Below, one piece after another: positions 50,864 to 63,048 of a DNA stretch of 64,000 nucleotides. The position numbers were made by a program, and so were the translations under genes. The notes under the pieces were generated by a model. The model made no database searches. It worked only from the letters and a program-made list of their open reading frames with translations, and was not told the DNA's origin. How positions within the stretch are numbered: the first letter of the stretch is position 1; each line of letters begins with the position of its first letter. This DNA is from Paratinospora sagittata. Taxonomy: Eukaryota; Streptophyta; Magnoliopsida; Ranunculales; Menispermaceae. The DNA lies in assembly GCA_035771175.1 (NCBI GenBank), contig CM069613.1:4646001-4710000 (forward strand), written 5' to 3'.

Positions 50864-51714
50864 TCAGACAACTCATTTATGATTTAACCCAGTTTTCCAA
50901 ATAAACCTACCAAATTTTATAAAACGTGAAGCATCGTTTTTTTTTTTGGCACTATCTTTGTCGCAAATAAAAAATGATTAGACCGTAAAAATTAATTTTG
51001 AAAAAAGGGTGTTTCTAAATTAGCCAGGGTGTCAGTTCGGTTTGGATTAGGGGTATTTATTAAGATATCTTATATATTTAAGATAAAAACATAAAATCGT
51101 GAGCTTTCTATTAATTTCAGTCAATGTCATTGAGTCGTAAGTTAAAATCACCTTTTATTATTTAATTTAATGCTAATTTATTTTAATATTATTGATTGTA
51201 CATTTTTGGTCAATTAGTTTATTGTATTGTTCTTAGATTATTCAAAGGATAAAATATTAAATTTTAAATTATTAAGGATTTTAAAATGAAATTAGTACTA
51301 AATTGATCGTGACTTTGTTACGATTCCAACGTAACTGACCGTGCTCGAATAAGACTTTAAATGATTTGGCGCCGCAAAAATTTAATTTTACTGTTAGACA
51401 CACAACTAAAGGTCACACTCGTAAATCGAGATACATCACATTATATGACTAAAAATATTAATATATTATTTGGCCACCTTTTTAGTCAATGCAGAGCATG
51501 ATGACACGAGAATACAAGTGTCAAGCCAAAAAAATAATTTGTCATGCATTTTAAAATTTTATTAAATTAAATGCAAGTTATTGATGCATGTGAATTTAAA
51601 AAACGGAAGAGCCGCCTTCAAGAACAAGTTATAGGGGCCACATTTCTCCGATGTGACCAACAGAACAAATAATAATAATAATAATAGAAAAAAGGAAAAG
51701 GAGGTGCCATTTAT
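50864..51714. other. Spacer with a copy of a segment edge
   Basis: 51006-51025 repeats 48331-48350 at 19 of 20 bases and is followed directly by AGGGTGTCAGTTCGGTTTGG, which looks like a TAGGG-TGTCA element end. Otherwise AT-rich, no gene. Confidence 0.5.
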
Positions 51715-52400
51715 TTTCTTCAAGAACAAGTTATGGGGTCCGTGGGTTGATGATTTTTAAAGTAAAAAGATTAGAGACGACATTAGAGGTGATAAGGGAG
51801 GAATAAAGGCTAGAGTATCAATACTTAAAATGGGTGAATCAGGACCTACTCGTCGAAAAAAAATAAAAAAATAAAATGGGGACAGACCATGTTTTCAACA
51901 CTGGGGAAAATCTTCACCCTTTTAATGGATGCAATTGAAATCATGGATTAGGTATGTAGAAAATAGGAAGTATGGGGAAGAGAAATGGGAAGAGAGTAAA
52001 AAGAAATAAAAGGGGAAAATAGGAGAAAAATGGGTAGGAACATAGCTGGTTGAAATGGAAAATAAGATAATTGTTGTAACAGCCCATGTTTGATTTAGTT
52101 TTTCTACTTCAAAATCAAACCAATTGGAGCTGTGGGTTGGTGGGATTCAAAGTAGGACAATGAGAGAAGATATTTGTTTTGAGAAATGGGAAAAATAATG
52201 GCGGGATCCATGCTAAAACCAGCATGAAACAGTGCCTGTCCACCATGAAAATTAAAGGGGCGGACAGGCTGACTTTCAACCAATGTTTGATTGAATCTGT
52301 GGGTTTGATGAATTAGAAATAGGAATATTGGAGAAGGGAGACGAGGATCCATGTAGTGGAAATGAGCGAGGAAGATAGGAGAAAAATAAAGAGAAAAAGT
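51715..52400. repeat. Degenerate tandem units upstream of U3
   Basis: Variants of TGTGGGTTGGTGGGATTCAAAGTAGG recur near 51735, 52129 and 52299, and GGGATCCATG/AGGATCCATG twice. They suggest diverged tandem units of roughly 170-200 bp ending close to the U3 promoter. The minus-strand open frames here look incidental. Confidence 0.45.
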
Positions 52401-52426
52401 GTTGAAAACATGCTATTACAATGTTA

Positions 52427-52437
52427 GTCCCACATCG
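52427..52437 (+). promoter_or_regulatory. Upstream sequence element (USE) of the U3 gene
   Basis: GTCCCACATCG matches the plant snRNA/U3 USE consensus RTCCCACATCG. It lies 25 bp from the TATA-like box, the short spacing typical of Pol III-type plant genes. Confidence 0.92.
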
Positions 52438-52462
52438 TTCCAAGAGAAAGACAAATTGCAAA

Positions 52463-52468
52463 TTTATA
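52463..52468 (+). promoter_or_regulatory. TATA-like box of the U3 gene
   Basis: TTTATA, about 24 bases upstream of the predicted first U3 base. Confidence 0.8.
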
Positions 52469-52491
52469 CGAAGACGAAACAGCTTATGGGC

Positions 52492-52709
52492 ACGACCTTA
52501 CTTGAACAGGATCTGTTCTATAGGCTCGTACATCTGTATCCTTAGGTGCTAAGGAGACAAGAATCAATGTCTGGTTGATGAAGTATGACTGCACGACCAG
52601 AGCGTGATTATTGGCCTAGAAACTCGCTCGTCGAGTCTCCTGGCCGCAGAGGATCGTTCTTAGCTTGCCGTTCTCGGTGACTGAGATGGTTGCGCGGTTG
52701 TCTGACAGA
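52492..52709 (+). ncRNA. U3: U3 small nucleolar RNA
   Basis: Begins ACGACCTTACTTGAACAGG, then GATCTGTTCTATAGGCTCGTA, the highly conserved 5' region of plant U3 including box A. TGATGA-type (box C-like) and CTGA (box D-like, 52702-52705) motifs are present, and the length of about 218 nt is usual. U3 guides early pre-rRNA processing in the nucleolus; plant U3 is made by RNA polymerase III. USE, TATA-like box and T-run are all in place, so this may be a working gene rather than a retrocopy. The 3' end is placed by the box D motif. Confidence 0.92.
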
Positions 52710-52718
52710 CTCTCAATA

Positions 52719-52729
52719 TTTTTTTTTTT
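52719..52729 (+). terminator. Pol III T-run terminator of the U3 gene
   Basis: Eleven T residues about 10 bases after the predicted U3 end. Confidence 0.8.
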
Positions 52730-53979
52730 CCCTTATTTTCTTTATTCTTGTGCAATTTGTTCTGATGTTTTTGTTCTTTCGAGAATCAAAATTACGTCGC
52801 TTGATAAATAATTAAATAGGATTTTTTGCCGGTCCTAATGTAGATTCTTTTCATTTTCTTGGTGTTTTTGTTCTTGCCTTTTCATTCTTCCATTTCAGAA
52901 GGTTCGTTCTTCCTAGGAGGAGATTTACCAGTTGTTTTATTAGATGGGTATGTGTTAAAAGTCTGGAAAATCTCACTGGTTGCTCAGAAAAAAGTGCAGA
53001 GAAGCACAGGATTTCATACCTGGTTCATCAGATTTTCCTTCTATGATGGATACTAGTACTCTTCAATTCTCCTTTTCTTAATATTGTTCTGCATTTTTGT
53101 GCTGTTTACAAGTGGGCACAGCCCCTCTAACATGTAAAAATGGTTTTGATATGGTTTTAACATATGTTTTTAAAGGAAAATGTTAAAGTCACATAAAAAA
53201 GAAACGCATCATTTAATTGCTTCAAATTATGTATAACACATTATTCGAAGCAATTTATTATGAAAATAAGTGGCCTAAAATATTAATTTAGAAAATAAAA
53301 AATATAGATTTGCTAAACCATAAAAATATAATAAAATAACTCAACTAAATTTTGTCATTTTTAACCTCATTAGTTGAAATTAATTTAATTAAAGTCTAAA
53401 CTTAATTAATTACAATGCAACTCAAAACCTCCTATCTAATTAAACTAATAAGTTAATATTGGATTAAATATATGTTTAACTAACTAAATTCAATTAACTA
53501 AACCTAACTCATGAATTACCCAAAAAAAAAAAAAAAAACCTAACCCATGAATCTAATTAGTCAATTTAATTCAATTTGAATTGATCAAGGTCAATTTGAG
53601 CTAAATAACTCTAATTTCAAATAACCCGTAGGCTTAATAAGCTCAATCAAGCTACATTGACTTGACGCATTTAAATTAATTGAAACTCTATGAGTTCAGT
53701 TCGCCAACTTAGTATAACTTCAATAAACATGAGACAATTAATTTTTTCAACCAAGCTTAATTAGGCTTCATACATAATTTTAGGTGCAAATATAGTCAAT
53801 ATATGTATCCCAAAGATGATGAGAAAATTACTATAATGCCCTTGGTATCAAATAATTGATAAAATATTAATAAATAAGACTAAAATTTCCGTTGTAAAAA
53901 TTCAAAGATAATAACTAAAATAAAACATAAAATTATGACTATTCTGCCTATATGACACTAAGGTCGAAAAATATTACTT
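52730..53979. other. AT-rich spacer
   Basis: I see no gene. The short plus-strand open frame at 52859-53056 has no recognisable motif. Confidence 0.5.
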
Positions 53980-54780
53980 GTGTATGCATGTAACATGTCC
54001 CACCTTATATATATATATTGAGATAAGTTTTTATGGAATAATAAACTATAATATCGAATTAAGTATACCCTAGTTATCATAGTTTTATCAATATTTTAAA
54101 TATTATTTAAATCCGATGATTTATCGTGATTATTCGTAAGAGCTTTGCTAGATTATTGATTAGTTGACAAAGACGGTTAATCCACGTCCTTCAAAGATTG
54201 ATCAATGGTCCCTAATCCGAACTATGAAGACGATAAATTAATCGATTACCGAGATTTGATTTTGGCATCTTATAGGAAAATTGTATTTCAAAAAAGATAA
54301 TTTTTATAAAATATCCTACTCATACTTTATATGCATTTATATGCATTTATGCATACGCGATTTATGGATCACTCGCATATTGTTGCATTAATTAAACTTT
54401 TAAATGATAAAATATGATTAATGATTAAAAGAATGGAGTGATCGGACCCTAGGATACATGTTTGCCTGATAGACATAGACACGAGGGCCACGTCGACCCT
54501 AGATCTCTAGATGTTGTATTACCGTTTGACTAACGAATTAGTTGGTTGCCGTTCCCTCCCAACGAGTACATTCAGTAGGGGTTGTGCTACTTGGATGTTG
54601 AGCGGATTGTGAGTGGTTAAGTGCGTTTGGCCAGCCTAGTGGCTACGAGCGCTTCATGCGAAAAAGTTGAAATTGGGAGTAACAGCGGCTCTGTCCACGT
54701 TGTATACCTACTTTAAATTCCATTGCGTATGATTCTTAGTTTTTAACCGTACTCTTGATTGACGATATGACATAATAGGA
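53980..54780. other. Unclassified repeat-like segment
   Basis: 54440-54700 is richer in GC than its neighbours (GGGCCACGTCGACCC, AGTGGCTACGAGCGC) and reads like part of a plant Gypsy-type LTR. I found no borders or coding sequence. Confidence 0.3.
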
Positions 54781-54879
54781 TGTTAGACTTACTGTATGTG
54801 GATATGGATGCAAATACAACGCCGCATGGACTTGTGGAAAAAAAAAAGCCCATTTTTAAGAGTACTCCGTGTCATTTAT

Positions 54880-55496
54880 GGGTTGGATTGGGGCCAAAAC
54901 CTAACCCAACGGTTGGTAAATTTGAAACCCAACCCAACCCAACCCAAACAGTTCGGGTTCGGTTTGGGTTGGGCCAGTTTGATCATGTTGGACTTAAGCC
55001 TCATATTTGACATATAATTCATTAATATAAAAACTTTAATTATTCATTTATTGTTTAGATTTGCTAGTAATTTTTTTTCCACTATTATTTTGTAATGAAT
55101 AGTCTATTAATATCACATATTAGTAGATAGTAATAATAATTTGCAAAATAGCAGCTCATAGATTGAGATTGTATTATATATTAATAGTATAGTAACCATG
55201 TGATATGTATATAGATATATATATATTATGGTATAAACTAAATTAGATTATATTAGGTAAGAATCATAAGATACATATAAATCTTAAAAAAATAACGCGG
55301 GGATATTTTAAAGTTTCAACACTTACCTCGGTTCGGGTAGGTTTAATCGGGTTTTTAGGGGTTCAACACGTGACCAAACCCAAATTGATCGGGTTGAGTA
55401 TTTTAGAACTCAACCTAACCTAAACAATCTATTTAACCCAACCCAAAGCAACCTAAAAGGTTCGGTTCGATCGGGTTGGTCGGGTTGATAAACACT
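54880..55496 (+). repeat. GGGTTGGGT-family repeat, copy 2
   Basis: The same order of GGGTTGGGT-rich edge, AT-rich core and AACCC-rich edge as 4838-5441, ending GATAAACACTCATA, the inverted form of the TGAGTGTTTATC / TGTTCATC end seen at 35518. Confidence 0.65.
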
Positions 55497-55610
55497 CATA
55501 GTTTGAGTCAGTTTGATGTCAAAACTTAACCCAAACCAAACATAATCATATTCAATTCGGTTTATAGTGATCGGTTTAGTTCAAATTACCAACCCAAACC
55601 AAACTGAACC
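55497..55610 (+). repeat. Left part of an element split by the candidate solo LTR
   Basis: AACCCAAACCAAAC-rich sequence that appears to resume at 58478; GAACC borders the insert on both sides. Confidence 0.45.
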
Positions 55611-58477
55611 TGTCACGACGCCCCTGACGTAGGCTGACGTCATGACCGACATAGTGTCCTCACCTGATAAATATATCTGATCATCTCATTTCATCATCAC
55701 AAGCAATTTATAACCCAAAATATCAAATCAAAATCCATGTTTCCTTAACACCCATCTATGTGATAATATATATATGTAGGATGTGATATATATATTCATT
55801 TGAAAATAAAGAAAATATAATTCATTTCCTTCGCATACACGTACATCAACAAAATAAGAATCTAACTCACGTATCAACTCTCGTGCTTTTCCTTTTAACT
55901 CTGTACTTGAAATATTGAAGGAAATGGAGTGAGCAAACAACAACTCAGTGAATATATTTCTTGAGATGACAATTATATACATTTAGAGAAATATGACCTT
56001 TAAAATCATTTCAAACAAGTATTAAACACATGCATCATTCCACAAATATATTATACATGTCAATAACATAATTTTCATGAGTTTTCAAGAAAATAATGCA
56101 TTCTTTCCATATATCACATATATAAGATGTGTGATAATTATATATATAAACATGTAACCACTTATTCTAAAACATACATACATCAACAATGCTACGTCCT
56201 AGTCACGTTCTGATTACGCTCAAAGTTTTCCTTTTTCTTTCTTCTTCTTCTTCTTTCGTTTCTCTGCAACTTCTTTCGTTCTTTTATTTATCTTTTTTTG
56301 TTTCTTCTTTCTATATGAGTACTGCTCAACGTACTGTTCGGTGAACAGTACCCGTAAATGAACAGTAATGTCGTTTTATTTTTATTTTTTTTCTTACTTC
56401 ATTCCTCCTCCTCTTCTTCTATACACTCAATCTACATGAGACATACACGTGTTGTACATCGATTTCTATTTAAAATCACATTCCGAACTCACTTTTGACA
56501 TTTTTAAGTTCATTTGACACATGTACACATGACTTTAAAGGTACTTATACGTGTATTATACTCTTCAGTGTACACATAAATTAACCAAATACCTTGATTA
56601 AAAGCACGGGGTGTTACACACAATCTCCCTCATTCAAGGCAAAAGAGCGGGTCTAACCCTTGTATGGTCATTACAAGGTGGCGACGACCTCTCATTACCC
56701 AATTCACAGTCATTTGAAGAATCTTCAATCCTTGTTAGGACATGCCTACTGACAATGAAGTTACGCATAACACTCATCCGGGTCTAATTCCTAACGAAAT
56801 GACAACATATGCGATCTGCCTTCGCACGTCTCGCATACTCCAAATGCCAAAAAAATCATTTATGAATGCGATTTAAAACACAATGCAACAATATATGCAT
56901 AATATATTTACATTCAAACATTTCATATATATAAAATGCCATATAAGAACCAAAATCAAGAAAATATACTCACAGTACATGACTTTTCAACTTAAATACC
57001 ATCACCGTCACTTTCGAGTCCAATTCCAATTTAAATCCATAAATCCAACTAACTTAACCTGTTACAATCAGTTCATAATTCAATTTCATTTATTCATATC
57101 TATTTACATATGTAATTTCTCAACTCACTTCAAATCACCCATAATAAAGATTAACCTTAAAAATATTACACACATTCTGTGAATTTAGATTCCAACTCCA
57201 TTTTGGACTCATAAGCAGTTAAAAAAATTACTATCTCGTTTCTGTGGTCAATCTAGATATTTCCACAAGAAAGAACGGTGAAAATAGAGTTTTAATTCAT
57301 ATTTTCACTAATTCTCAGTTTATTTTTCTATTGGAACATATATAAATTTTATTAAAAATCTAGAACATTCCTAAAATTATTCCGTTCACATCGACACGTG
57401 TAAAATCAATCATTCTATCATTCTACTACCTTCAACAGGTATTTTATTGAGGTTTTACGCGTTCGCGAAGGCATCCAAAGTCAATTTTACTCACAAAAAT
57501 CATATTTAGCTACTAAAAATATCAAAGCATATTCAAAAATCACAATCTTAGTATCGAAACGTCCGGAATTCAATTCTTTACGATTCTATGATCTCAAACT
57601 GGAGTTTCATTGGATTCTAATTCCATTTTATTAACTGGATATGATCATAGTACTATTCACGGTACTGTTTACGTCGTCACTATTCATTGAAAAGATGTAA
57701 ATTTTTACTAAAATTGTCAAACGGTCTCCAAAAATCATGATCTTAGCATCGATGGACTCGCAACAGTGCATTATACCATTCTATAGCCTTCAACTGGAGT
57801 TTCATTGAGTTTTAAATGATTCAAAAAGTTTTCAATCTAAACTCTATCTTTCAACAAACTTCCAACGACTTTAAAAATCCAAATGAACACATAAATTCAA
57901 TCTAACCATATATTTAAGGTTCCCACAGCCTAGGAAGTGTTTTTCAACCTTCCTTGCGGATTTTCATTCACGTTGGGTCAAAACTCCAATTTTTAGAAAC
58001 GTCGTAAAACGGCTCCCACAGCAAAAATTACTCTACTCGAATCGTTATACACTAGTTAAAGATCAATTTCACGACGAAAAATAGCAAAATTATCTTACTG
58101 ACACGTTAGATTTGGCCATGAATCCATCGTTTCCTTTTTCTTTCTTCTCTTTCTTTTGTTCTGACGTTTAATAAAACAACTTCCCCATTTTAACATTTAA
58201 CTTTCATTCATTAAATCATACTATTCATTAATTCATTACTTCATACTCCCATAAAGTAGTCAATTTAATTCAACTTCATTTTTTTAAATTGTAAGCACCC
58301 ATATAGATAATCTCATATGTATCATCTTCATTTAATAATTTTATTTATTTACTAATACCTTTTAAATCTAGCATGTATTTTTATATACGCAATTTTTTTC
58401 TTCTTACGTATAAAATATGTGTATTATACATCTCGATATATACGTAATTTATTTAATTAAAACTACGAGATCTTATA
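55611..58477 (+). mobile_element. Candidate solo LTR (Gypsy-like)
   Basis: 2867 bp from TGTCACGACG to GATCTTATA, flanked by GAACC at 55606-55610 and 58478-58482. TGTCACGAC starts are common for plant Gypsy LTRs; the end looks like a decayed ATCTTACA. No coding domain is present, as expected for a solo LTR. An inner CGGGGTGTTACACA at about 56608 leaves other border choices open. Confidence 0.5.
57400..57830. repeat. Degenerate internal repeats in the candidate solo LTR
   Basis: CATTCTAT-x-CTTCAACTGGAGTTTCATTGAG variants occur near 57415, 57582 and 57775, preceded by AAAAATCA-GATCTTAG-ATCGA variants, giving about three units of 170-190 bp. Confidence 0.55.
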
Positions 58478-58892
58478 GAACCGAACATAATCAGTTTGAG
58501 TTGATCAGTTTAAAGTTTTAAATCCACATACATTAGATAAATCAAAATAGTTAATTATGAAATAATATATATGAAGTAATCTTAAATTTCCTAATATATG
58601 TTTAATAAATTTAAAAACAATCTTTACTATATAAGATAATTATATAGTTTTTAGGACAATATTTATATCATAAAAGAATATTAGACATTGAAAAATAAAT
58701 GATAACACTTTCTTTTACAATCGGTTTAGTTCTGTTTAGATCGATTTTCAAAACTTCAAACCATAATTCTAACCAAACCTATTGGGCTATATGTTTTCTA
58801 AACGTAACCCAAACCGAATTTATTAAAAAATCAAACCAAACACACCGCTTCGGTTCGGTTTGACAGTTTGTGTCAATCTATTGACATCCCTA
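58478..58892 (+). repeat. Right part of the element split by the candidate solo LTR
   Basis: Ends GTCAATCTATTGACATCCCTA, a TAGGGATGTCAAT terminus read in reverse, directly at the edge of duplicated segment copy B. Confidence 0.5.
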
Positions 58893-60177
58893 CTCTCTAC
58901 CCACCAAATTTTTAAATTGAAAAGACAAAACTAACTTAATATAATTATACCAAAAAGGATAAAATAAAAGCAAAACAACCAAATCATTCAACCTTTTCAT
59001 TCTCGCTCCACCCGCCTCTCCTTCAATCTAATCTCAATCCCTTAAAGTTCAGTTTTTTTATTTATTTTTTCTTGTATTTTTTGGAATCAAACTTTCTTTT
59101 TTCTATCATTTTCTTGTTGTGAAGGTATTTCTAAGTATTGAAGGCACCATTTACTTTCTTGATTTAGAGCCCGAGCTAGGTTTTTGCCCAATGTAAACCT
59201 TTCCAAACATTTAGATCCATATTGATCAACAATAAAAAGAAAAACAATTACAATAAAATGTTTTTTACACTCTGTGACACCCATATTGACAATTTCTTTA
59301 TTGTAAAAATAATTGAAAAAATGTTTGAAGTCGGTTGGGCATCCAAGACCAAACCAAAGCATTAGATTCCTATATCAATGACTAAAAAAAAACATTTTGC
59401 TTCGCTCCTCATGGCCAAAAAGTTAAAAAAAAAAAAGTTTGTTCAGTCAAAGGTGACCAAATAAATACTTTTTGTTCGGTCACCTTTAACTGAACATAAT
59501 ACATTTATTCAGTTGCTTCTTATTGAACATAATGTCTTTGTTCGATTGCGTCTAGCCAAACAAAAACTATTTGTTCTGTCTAAGTAGATTGAATCAATCA
59601 ATATGCACCAGTTTTCAAAAGACACTTTTTTACCCATCTTTCTTAGATTTCTTCCATTTATATACCAAATAATCTACTTTTAACATACAAAAATAATGTT
59701 TTACTTGTTGATTCAATATTCAAATGCAAAGAGTTTTCCTTTAACATAAGGTTTAAGTAGGTAGAACATTTAAAGCACACATCTCCAACACAATTATTTT
59801 TTATCTAAAGTATTGATTGGATGCAGAAAGAGAAAAAAAGATGAGCCAAATGGGAAAGAAATTAGGAGAGGAAAGGAAGAAGGGACAGTGGGTTTTCTAA
59901 GAGAGGCAAAACGGGTAGAGAATGTGAAAATGATGGGTGTTCTGATAGTAATTTTATGGAGGGTGTACGAGTAAGATGGTAGATAGAGTGGAAATGAGTT
60001 AAAATAGAATCACTCTAAAATAAAAAAAAAATGAACAAGTAGTAGCTAATGAAATGGGCTATGAAAAAGTTGTGGGCATCGGAAATATTGAATTTGGTCC
60101 ACAAACAATTGTAGTTCAAATGGGCCTTTAACATGATTTTAATAAGGATTGACTTTACTTGTACCTATAACCTATTG
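58893..60177. repeat. Duplicated segment, copy B (no LINE)
   Basis: Matches 48364-50863 apart from the LINE in copy A. At 60002-60014 it has the intact site AAATAGAATCACT. About 235 bp (59110-59345) are extra; the minus-strand open frame there resembles nothing I know. Confidence 0.85.
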
Positions 60178-61028
60178 CATTCACTATTCTGTTATTTTTG
60201 TTCTTCAATCCTCCTCTCATTCAGTTTCTCAATTCTCCTTCCATCCCCTATTTCAGACCCAAACTCTAAACACTCTGTTGTTCTTAATATTTTACTCTTT
60301 ATAATAATAATCTTTGTTGTATTAGGTCAAGCTACTCTAATTTAAGTTTTCTCATTTTAACCACCTTAATTATGTAGCTACAATGTTTTTATTTATTTAT
60401 TTTTTTAGAAAAATTGACTACAAATTCATGTTAAAATTTATATTTTTGTTACATTCAATTTGTCAACATATTAGCTCATCATGATTAATATTCAATTCCT
60501 TGAAGGAACAATCTTCTAATTAACCAAATAATTTTAATTTAACTGGGATATGGTAATCATACAATATTCAAAAGACACTCTTCTACTTAACTGATTTTTT
60601 TTCATTTTTTTTTTTTTTGGTCAGAATTCATTAAATTCCTTGATAGACAATATTTCCTATGTCTGATAATATTTCCTATTTCTTTCTTTTATCAACCTTA
60701 AATAAATAAATAAATATGTTTTAACAAGTTCTTGAAAAAGGAACATGGGCTCTTAATTAGAAAAAAAAATAAAAATATTAAGCACTTTTGTACTATGAAC
60801 CTCTTAGTCAATATATCAAACCAGTTCACATTTTGGTATTTTTTTAGTGGTTAATTTTTTTCTTGTTACATGATTATGTATCCTATTTTAATGAGATTAC
60901 ACCATATGCCTACTATATATTATATGGTATGTTAAAATGACATTTGGGAACTGTACGATCTTTTCAAATATTTAAGTTTTATTAGGATAAGTGTTTTACA
61001 CCTTTTGATTACGTAATGCCTGCTAAAG

Positions 61029-61031
<3 letters not shown>
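60178..61031. other. AT-rich spacer
   Basis: No gene or element recognised. Confidence 0.5.

Positions 61032-61081
<50 letters not shown>
61032..61081. repeat. (TA)n microsatellite
   Basis: An uninterrupted run of about 25 TA units. Confidence 0.96.
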
Positions 61082-61082
<1 letters not shown>

Positions 61083-61089
61083 AAATGCT

Positions 61090-61218
61090 AATCTAACTGT
61101 AAAATAATGCAACTACAAATTCATGTTCATTGGATGTGTATGGTTTACAAATCTTAAGGTGTGTAATAAATGATTCAATAAACATGAATGTGTAATTATA
61201 TTATTTTGCAGTTAGATT
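61090..61218. repeat. Short hairpin element, MITE-like
   Basis: Arms 61090-61132 and 61176-61218 (43 bases each) pair at about 37 positions, with a 43-base spacer. It begins AATCTAACTG and is bordered by TA-rich DNA on both sides. Confidence 0.7.
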
Positions 61219-61779
61219 ATATATATAAGATTACTTAAATCACATTATCAAGTATAAAGTAATGGAGAAAATAATTAAATGGACACTCTTTTAAATAATT
61301 ATTATCATAGTTAACACCAATGCTCTAGATTGTTTATGAGTGATGATTATTAAACTATATATGTAGATTTTCTACTATGTTGGAGAGAGTAATGATAGAA
61401 AAAGATTCCTTGCTTTACCTATCCAAAAATTGGAGATTCTAAGATTTGGACCAAGTGGTAGGGACAAAACACATTTTAAGTAAAAAATTTAAGTCCTATG
61501 ATTTTCTTATATTCTGAACATTACCATTCTTATATTACAAAAAACAAATCATCAAAAGCACTTCTGTCACTTCTCATCTTACTTTCTTTCCCTTTTTTTT
61601 TTTTTTTTAATTAAGGGATTGTTGATAATTAAACTTTAGGTGAGAAGGACGTCTGAGGAAGCTCATTAAAAAAATTCTTTTTTTAAAATACTCTATAATT
61701 CTTATTTTTTTAAGTCACTCTCAAGAAAACTAAACAAAGGCAATGATGTGTGAAAAATAGGATGAATTTTATAGTATTT

Positions 61780-61970
61780 TTTTTTGTTTACTGGTTTTTT
61801 GGCCCTGAAGGTCCCTCTTCTCCTTTGGATCAAGACTAATTCTCACAGAGTTCAAGGTTCTGCAGGGGTTTATAGGCGACTCTCCCACCTAAAATTTGGC
61901 CAAGGCTAGACTTGAACCCGTAATTAAGTTCCTCAACCTAATTATTAAGAATTAACTTGGATAGCTATAA
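61780..61970 (-). mobile_element. Candidate tRNA-derived SINE
   Basis: On the minus strand TAGCTATCCAAGTTAA (box A-like) is followed some 40 bases on by CGGGTTCAAGTCTAG (box B-like), then a body with GGTGGGAGAGTCGCCTATA and an A-rich end near 61780. The layout is that of a plant SINE, but borders and target duplication were not found. Confidence 0.4.
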
Positions 61971-63048
61971 AAGATTCCATTAACTTGGTTTTCAGGTACA
62001 TTACCCTCATAAGTATAGAAATGAAAATATAATAAGATAAGGTTAATGCAATGTTTTATGTATATAAACTGAAGATTTAAATTAATTAATTAAATAAGTT
62101 GGTCAACAGAGAAACTTTTATCGGTTATATAATCTGCTTTATTTTCTCTGCTCTATCAAAATCTTTTTAACATGTCAAAAGAGAGATAGACTTATTTTTC
62201 TTCTTATATAAATTTTGTACGAAGATTAGGGCTAAAATTAAATGTATTGAATGCAATTTTAGTGGATATAAGAACAAAGATGAAGAAATAATCAAGATTG
62301 AAAGTAAAAAAAATAAAATAACAAGTGCACAAAAAATTAGTATTAAGATTTAATTATTCATTATAAGGAAGAAGCAGGAGATAATAGATAAATCATAGAA
62401 ATAAAGTATGTTGGATTATACATGTTTTTGGAGTAGTATATTAGACACATATCTTTAAGGTTGAAATCATATATTTTTGTAAAACTGTAATCCGGCTGGG
62501 CATGCTTTATGATATGGAATGTTTGGCAATAACAAAATAACAAGTTAATGAATTAAGTATAATAGAAATGAGAATGATTAACATATTGTAAAATAATAAA
62601 GAACAAAATTTAAAAAAAAAACATATTTAACAAATAATAGAAGCAACCTTCAATTGGGAATAAAATAAAAAAGAATAAGTAAAATAGTTCAAAAATAGTT
62701 AATGAAGACCATTAGATGAAGCATTTAGTTAAACCCTAAATATGTATTAACAATGAATGTTTGTAAGAAGACCTAAGTTAATATTTATAGTGATAATCAA
62801 GAAAAATATAGCTAATTATAATATTTCTATAGACCTAATTCTTAAAAGAGTAGAGTGAAAAAAAAAATTCATGGAGTCGAGCTCATATAGTTAAAAAAAT
62901 AATTTTCCAAGTTGAGTATATATATTAAAATATATTATCATTACGATGCTTTATATTACAAAAATCATTAATTAGGTTCTCGCTAATAAAGAAAAGTTTA
63001 TGACTAAGAATATAGTTTTCTATATTCAAAGTTTTGAAAATACGAAAT
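61971..63048. other. AT-rich spacer
   Basis: No gene or element recognised. Confidence 0.5.

Noticed and set aside
59087..59362. 91-aa minus-strand open frame in duplicated segment B
   Set aside because: No recognisable motif, missing from copy A, no start or splice context.
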